Source of the DNA: Snodgrassella communis
GTDB lineage: Bacteria > Pseudomonadota > Gammaproteobacteria > Burkholderiales > Neisseriaceae
Direction of reading: 5' to 3'
Assembly (NCBI RefSeq): GCF_914768045.1
Contig: NZ_CAJZCD010000001.1
Location: 186,001-250,000, forward strand
Length of the DNA stretch: 64,000 bases
Shown here: positions 62,957 to 64,000 of the stretch, piece by piece
Position numbering within the stretch: the first letter of the stretch is position 1
Layout: each line of letters begins with the position of its first letter
The notes under the pieces: model-generated
Seen by the model: the letters and a program-made list of their open reading frames with translations, nothing else
Told to the model about the DNA's origin: nothing
Database searches by the model: none
Made by a program: the position numbers and the translations under genes

Positions 62957-63886
62957 ATGGCTTATGATCTAACCAAAAGACTAGTAATAGGATTGGCTTC
63001 AAGTGCATTATTTGATTTAGAAGAATCAGATCAGATTTTCAGAACCGAGGGAGAGCAGAGTTACCGAAAGTACCAGAGAAAAAATGAAAATAAACCACTC
63101 GAAAAAGGAGTTGCATTCCCTTTTATAAAAAGACTTTTGTCATTAAATTCATTAAATGATGAAAATGGAGCTCTTGTAGAAGTAATATTATTATCAAGGA
63201 ATGATCCAGATACTGGCTTGAGAGTGATGAACTCAATAGAGTATTACAATTTAAACATTACCAGAGCTGTTTTTTTGCAGGGAAAGTCACCTTTGCCTTA
63301 CATACCCGCTTTCGATATTGAGTTATTTCTATCAGCTAACAAAGTTGATGTGCGTCAAGCGACAGTAGCTGGTTATCCTGCTGGTATGGTAATGAAAGGA
63401 AACATAAAAGACGATATTAACGACCATGAGCTAAGAATCGCCTTTGATTTCGATGGTGTAATTATTGATGATGAAGCTGAAGCAATCTACCAGCAAAATG
63501 GGGATTTAAAAAGTTTTCATGAGAATGAGAACATAAAACGAAATATTCTTCATAATCCAGGGCCATTAAATGAATTTATTTGCAGACTAGCGCATATTCA
63601 GAAAATCGAGCATTTAGAACTATCTCAAAATCCTAAATATCAACCAATTCTTAAAACAGCGCTCGTCACAGCCAGAAACGCACCGTCACATACAAGAGCT
63701 ATTAACACTTTAAGAGAACTAGGAATAGAAATTAATGAAGCTTTTTTTCTTGGCGGAGTAGAAAAATATAAAGTATTAGAAATTATACGACCACACATTT
63801 TTTTCGATGACCAGATGAACCATTTAGAAAAAGTAGCACAAATACTACCTTCGGTACACATTCCATTTGGCGTGACTAATCCTTAA
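62957..63886 (+). CDS. 5'-nucleotidase (cN-I-like family)
   Basis: A 309-residue member of the 5'-nucleotidase family (PF06189-like). The N-terminus has L-V-I-G-L-A-S-S-A-L-F-D-L. F-L-Q-G-K-S-P-L-P-Y, L-F-L-S-A-N, and I-A-F-D-F-D-G-V-I-I-D-D-E-A (residues 155-170, HAD-type catalytic D-x-D) are hallmarks; F-F-D-D-Q near the end is the last HAD motif. It would dephosphorylate nucleoside monophosphates. The gene is AT-rich with many AGA/ATA codons, unlike the dcw genes, and has only a distant AGGAG, so it may have been acquired. Confidence 0.9.
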   Translation: MAYDLTKRLVIGLASSALFDLEESDQIFRTEGEQSYRKYQRKNENKPLEKGVAFPFIKRLLSLNSLNDENGALVEVILLSRNDPDTGLRVMNSIEYYNLNITRAVFLQGKSPLPYIPAFDIELFLSANKVDVRQATVAGYPAGMVMKGNIKDDINDHELRIAFDFDGVIIDDEAEAIYQQNGDLKSFHENENIKRNILHNPGPLNEFICRLAHIQKIEHLELSQNPKYQPILKTALVTARNAPSHTRAINTLRELGIEINEAFFLGGVEKYKVLEIIRPHIFFDDQMNHLEKVAQILPSVHIPFGVTNP

Positions 63887-63946
63887 AATATGCTGATAAT
63901 TAAGTAAATTTTCGAGGTTACTGAATACATAAAAAAGGAAAAAGCC

Positions 63947-64000
63947 ATGTCATTATTATTATCTCCAGTCACCATTGGCAATCTGTCGCTGAAAAACCGC
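63947..64000 (+). CDS. Start of an old-yellow-enzyme-type NADH:flavin oxidoreductase, cut by right edge
   Basis: Only the first 18 codons are in the window. They read M-S-L-L-L-S-P-V-T-I-G-N-L-S-L-K-N-R. The L-x-S-P-x-x-I-G-x-L-x-L-K-N-R opening is typical of FMN-binding NADH:flavin oxidoreductases of the OYE family (NamA, YqjM). AAGGAA lies six bases before the ATG. The substrate cannot be said from this fragment. Confidence 0.75.
   Translation, partial: MSLLLSPVTIGNLSLKNR

Overview
The window looks like a stretch of chromosome from a member of the Neisseriaceae (Betaproteobacteria), moderately AT-rich and most like the bee-gut genus Snodgrassella or a close relative. This assignment is an inference. 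It rests on the PBP2 whose N-terminus starts like Neisseria PenA, the Neisseria-like FtsZ C-terminal tail, a single-parvulin SurA, the order of the dcw cluster, the AmgK kinase beside lptD, and a ParC whose residue numbering matches the gonococcal protein. No rRNA, tRNA, complete insertion sequence, prophage or CRISPR array was seen.

Layout. 1-4650: formate dehydrogenase (FdnGHI type; FdnG has Cys instead of selenocysteine), reading left. 5020-8185: molybdate uptake and control, modA-modB-modC-modE, behind a ModE-type operator; the transporter feeds the molybdenum enzyme next door. 8600-13270: two TPM-domain proteins, a DjlA-like co-chaperone, LemA and an orphan. 13400-22340: housekeeping genes (ydcH-like, thioesterase, pyrC, tusA-like, rtcB, recN, nadK, yhbY, greA). 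The greA leader carries a promoter and an intrinsic terminator placed as in the E. coli GraL arrangement. 22870-25240: an MFS transporter and a small AT-rich accessory islet with an orphan lipoprotein and gene debris. 25240-27075: ssb, a lytic transglycosylase with a Tat-like signal, and a small unknown.

27146-36670 is an outer-membrane biogenesis block: mlaFEDCBA (phospholipid retrograde transport), pdxA, surA and lptD, with amgK diverging from lptD. 36737-37723 is an AT-rich orphan with a possible PD-(D/E)XK nuclease core. 37797-41600 holds rsmJ, pilR and pilS, overlapping or tightly spaced. parC follows.

44220-61520 is the complete division and cell wall cluster read leftward: mraZ-rsmH-ftsL-ftsI-murE-murF-mraY-murD-ftsW-murG-murC-ddl-ftsQ-ftsA-ftsZ. 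It starts at a promoter with four 10-bp-spaced MraZ boxes and ends at a strong terminator after ftsZ. The right end has a MidA/NDUFAF7-type methyltransferase, an AT-rich 5'-nucleotidase and the start of an old-yellow-enzyme-type oxidoreductase.

No clearly new multi-gene system is evident. The most informative points are the molybdenum module (Cys-FdnG, ModC without a TOBE domain, ModE operator), the greA leader attenuator, the four-box MraZ operator, the ParC quinolone-region variant, the orphan nuclease-like protein, and several decayed coding fragments in long spacers.
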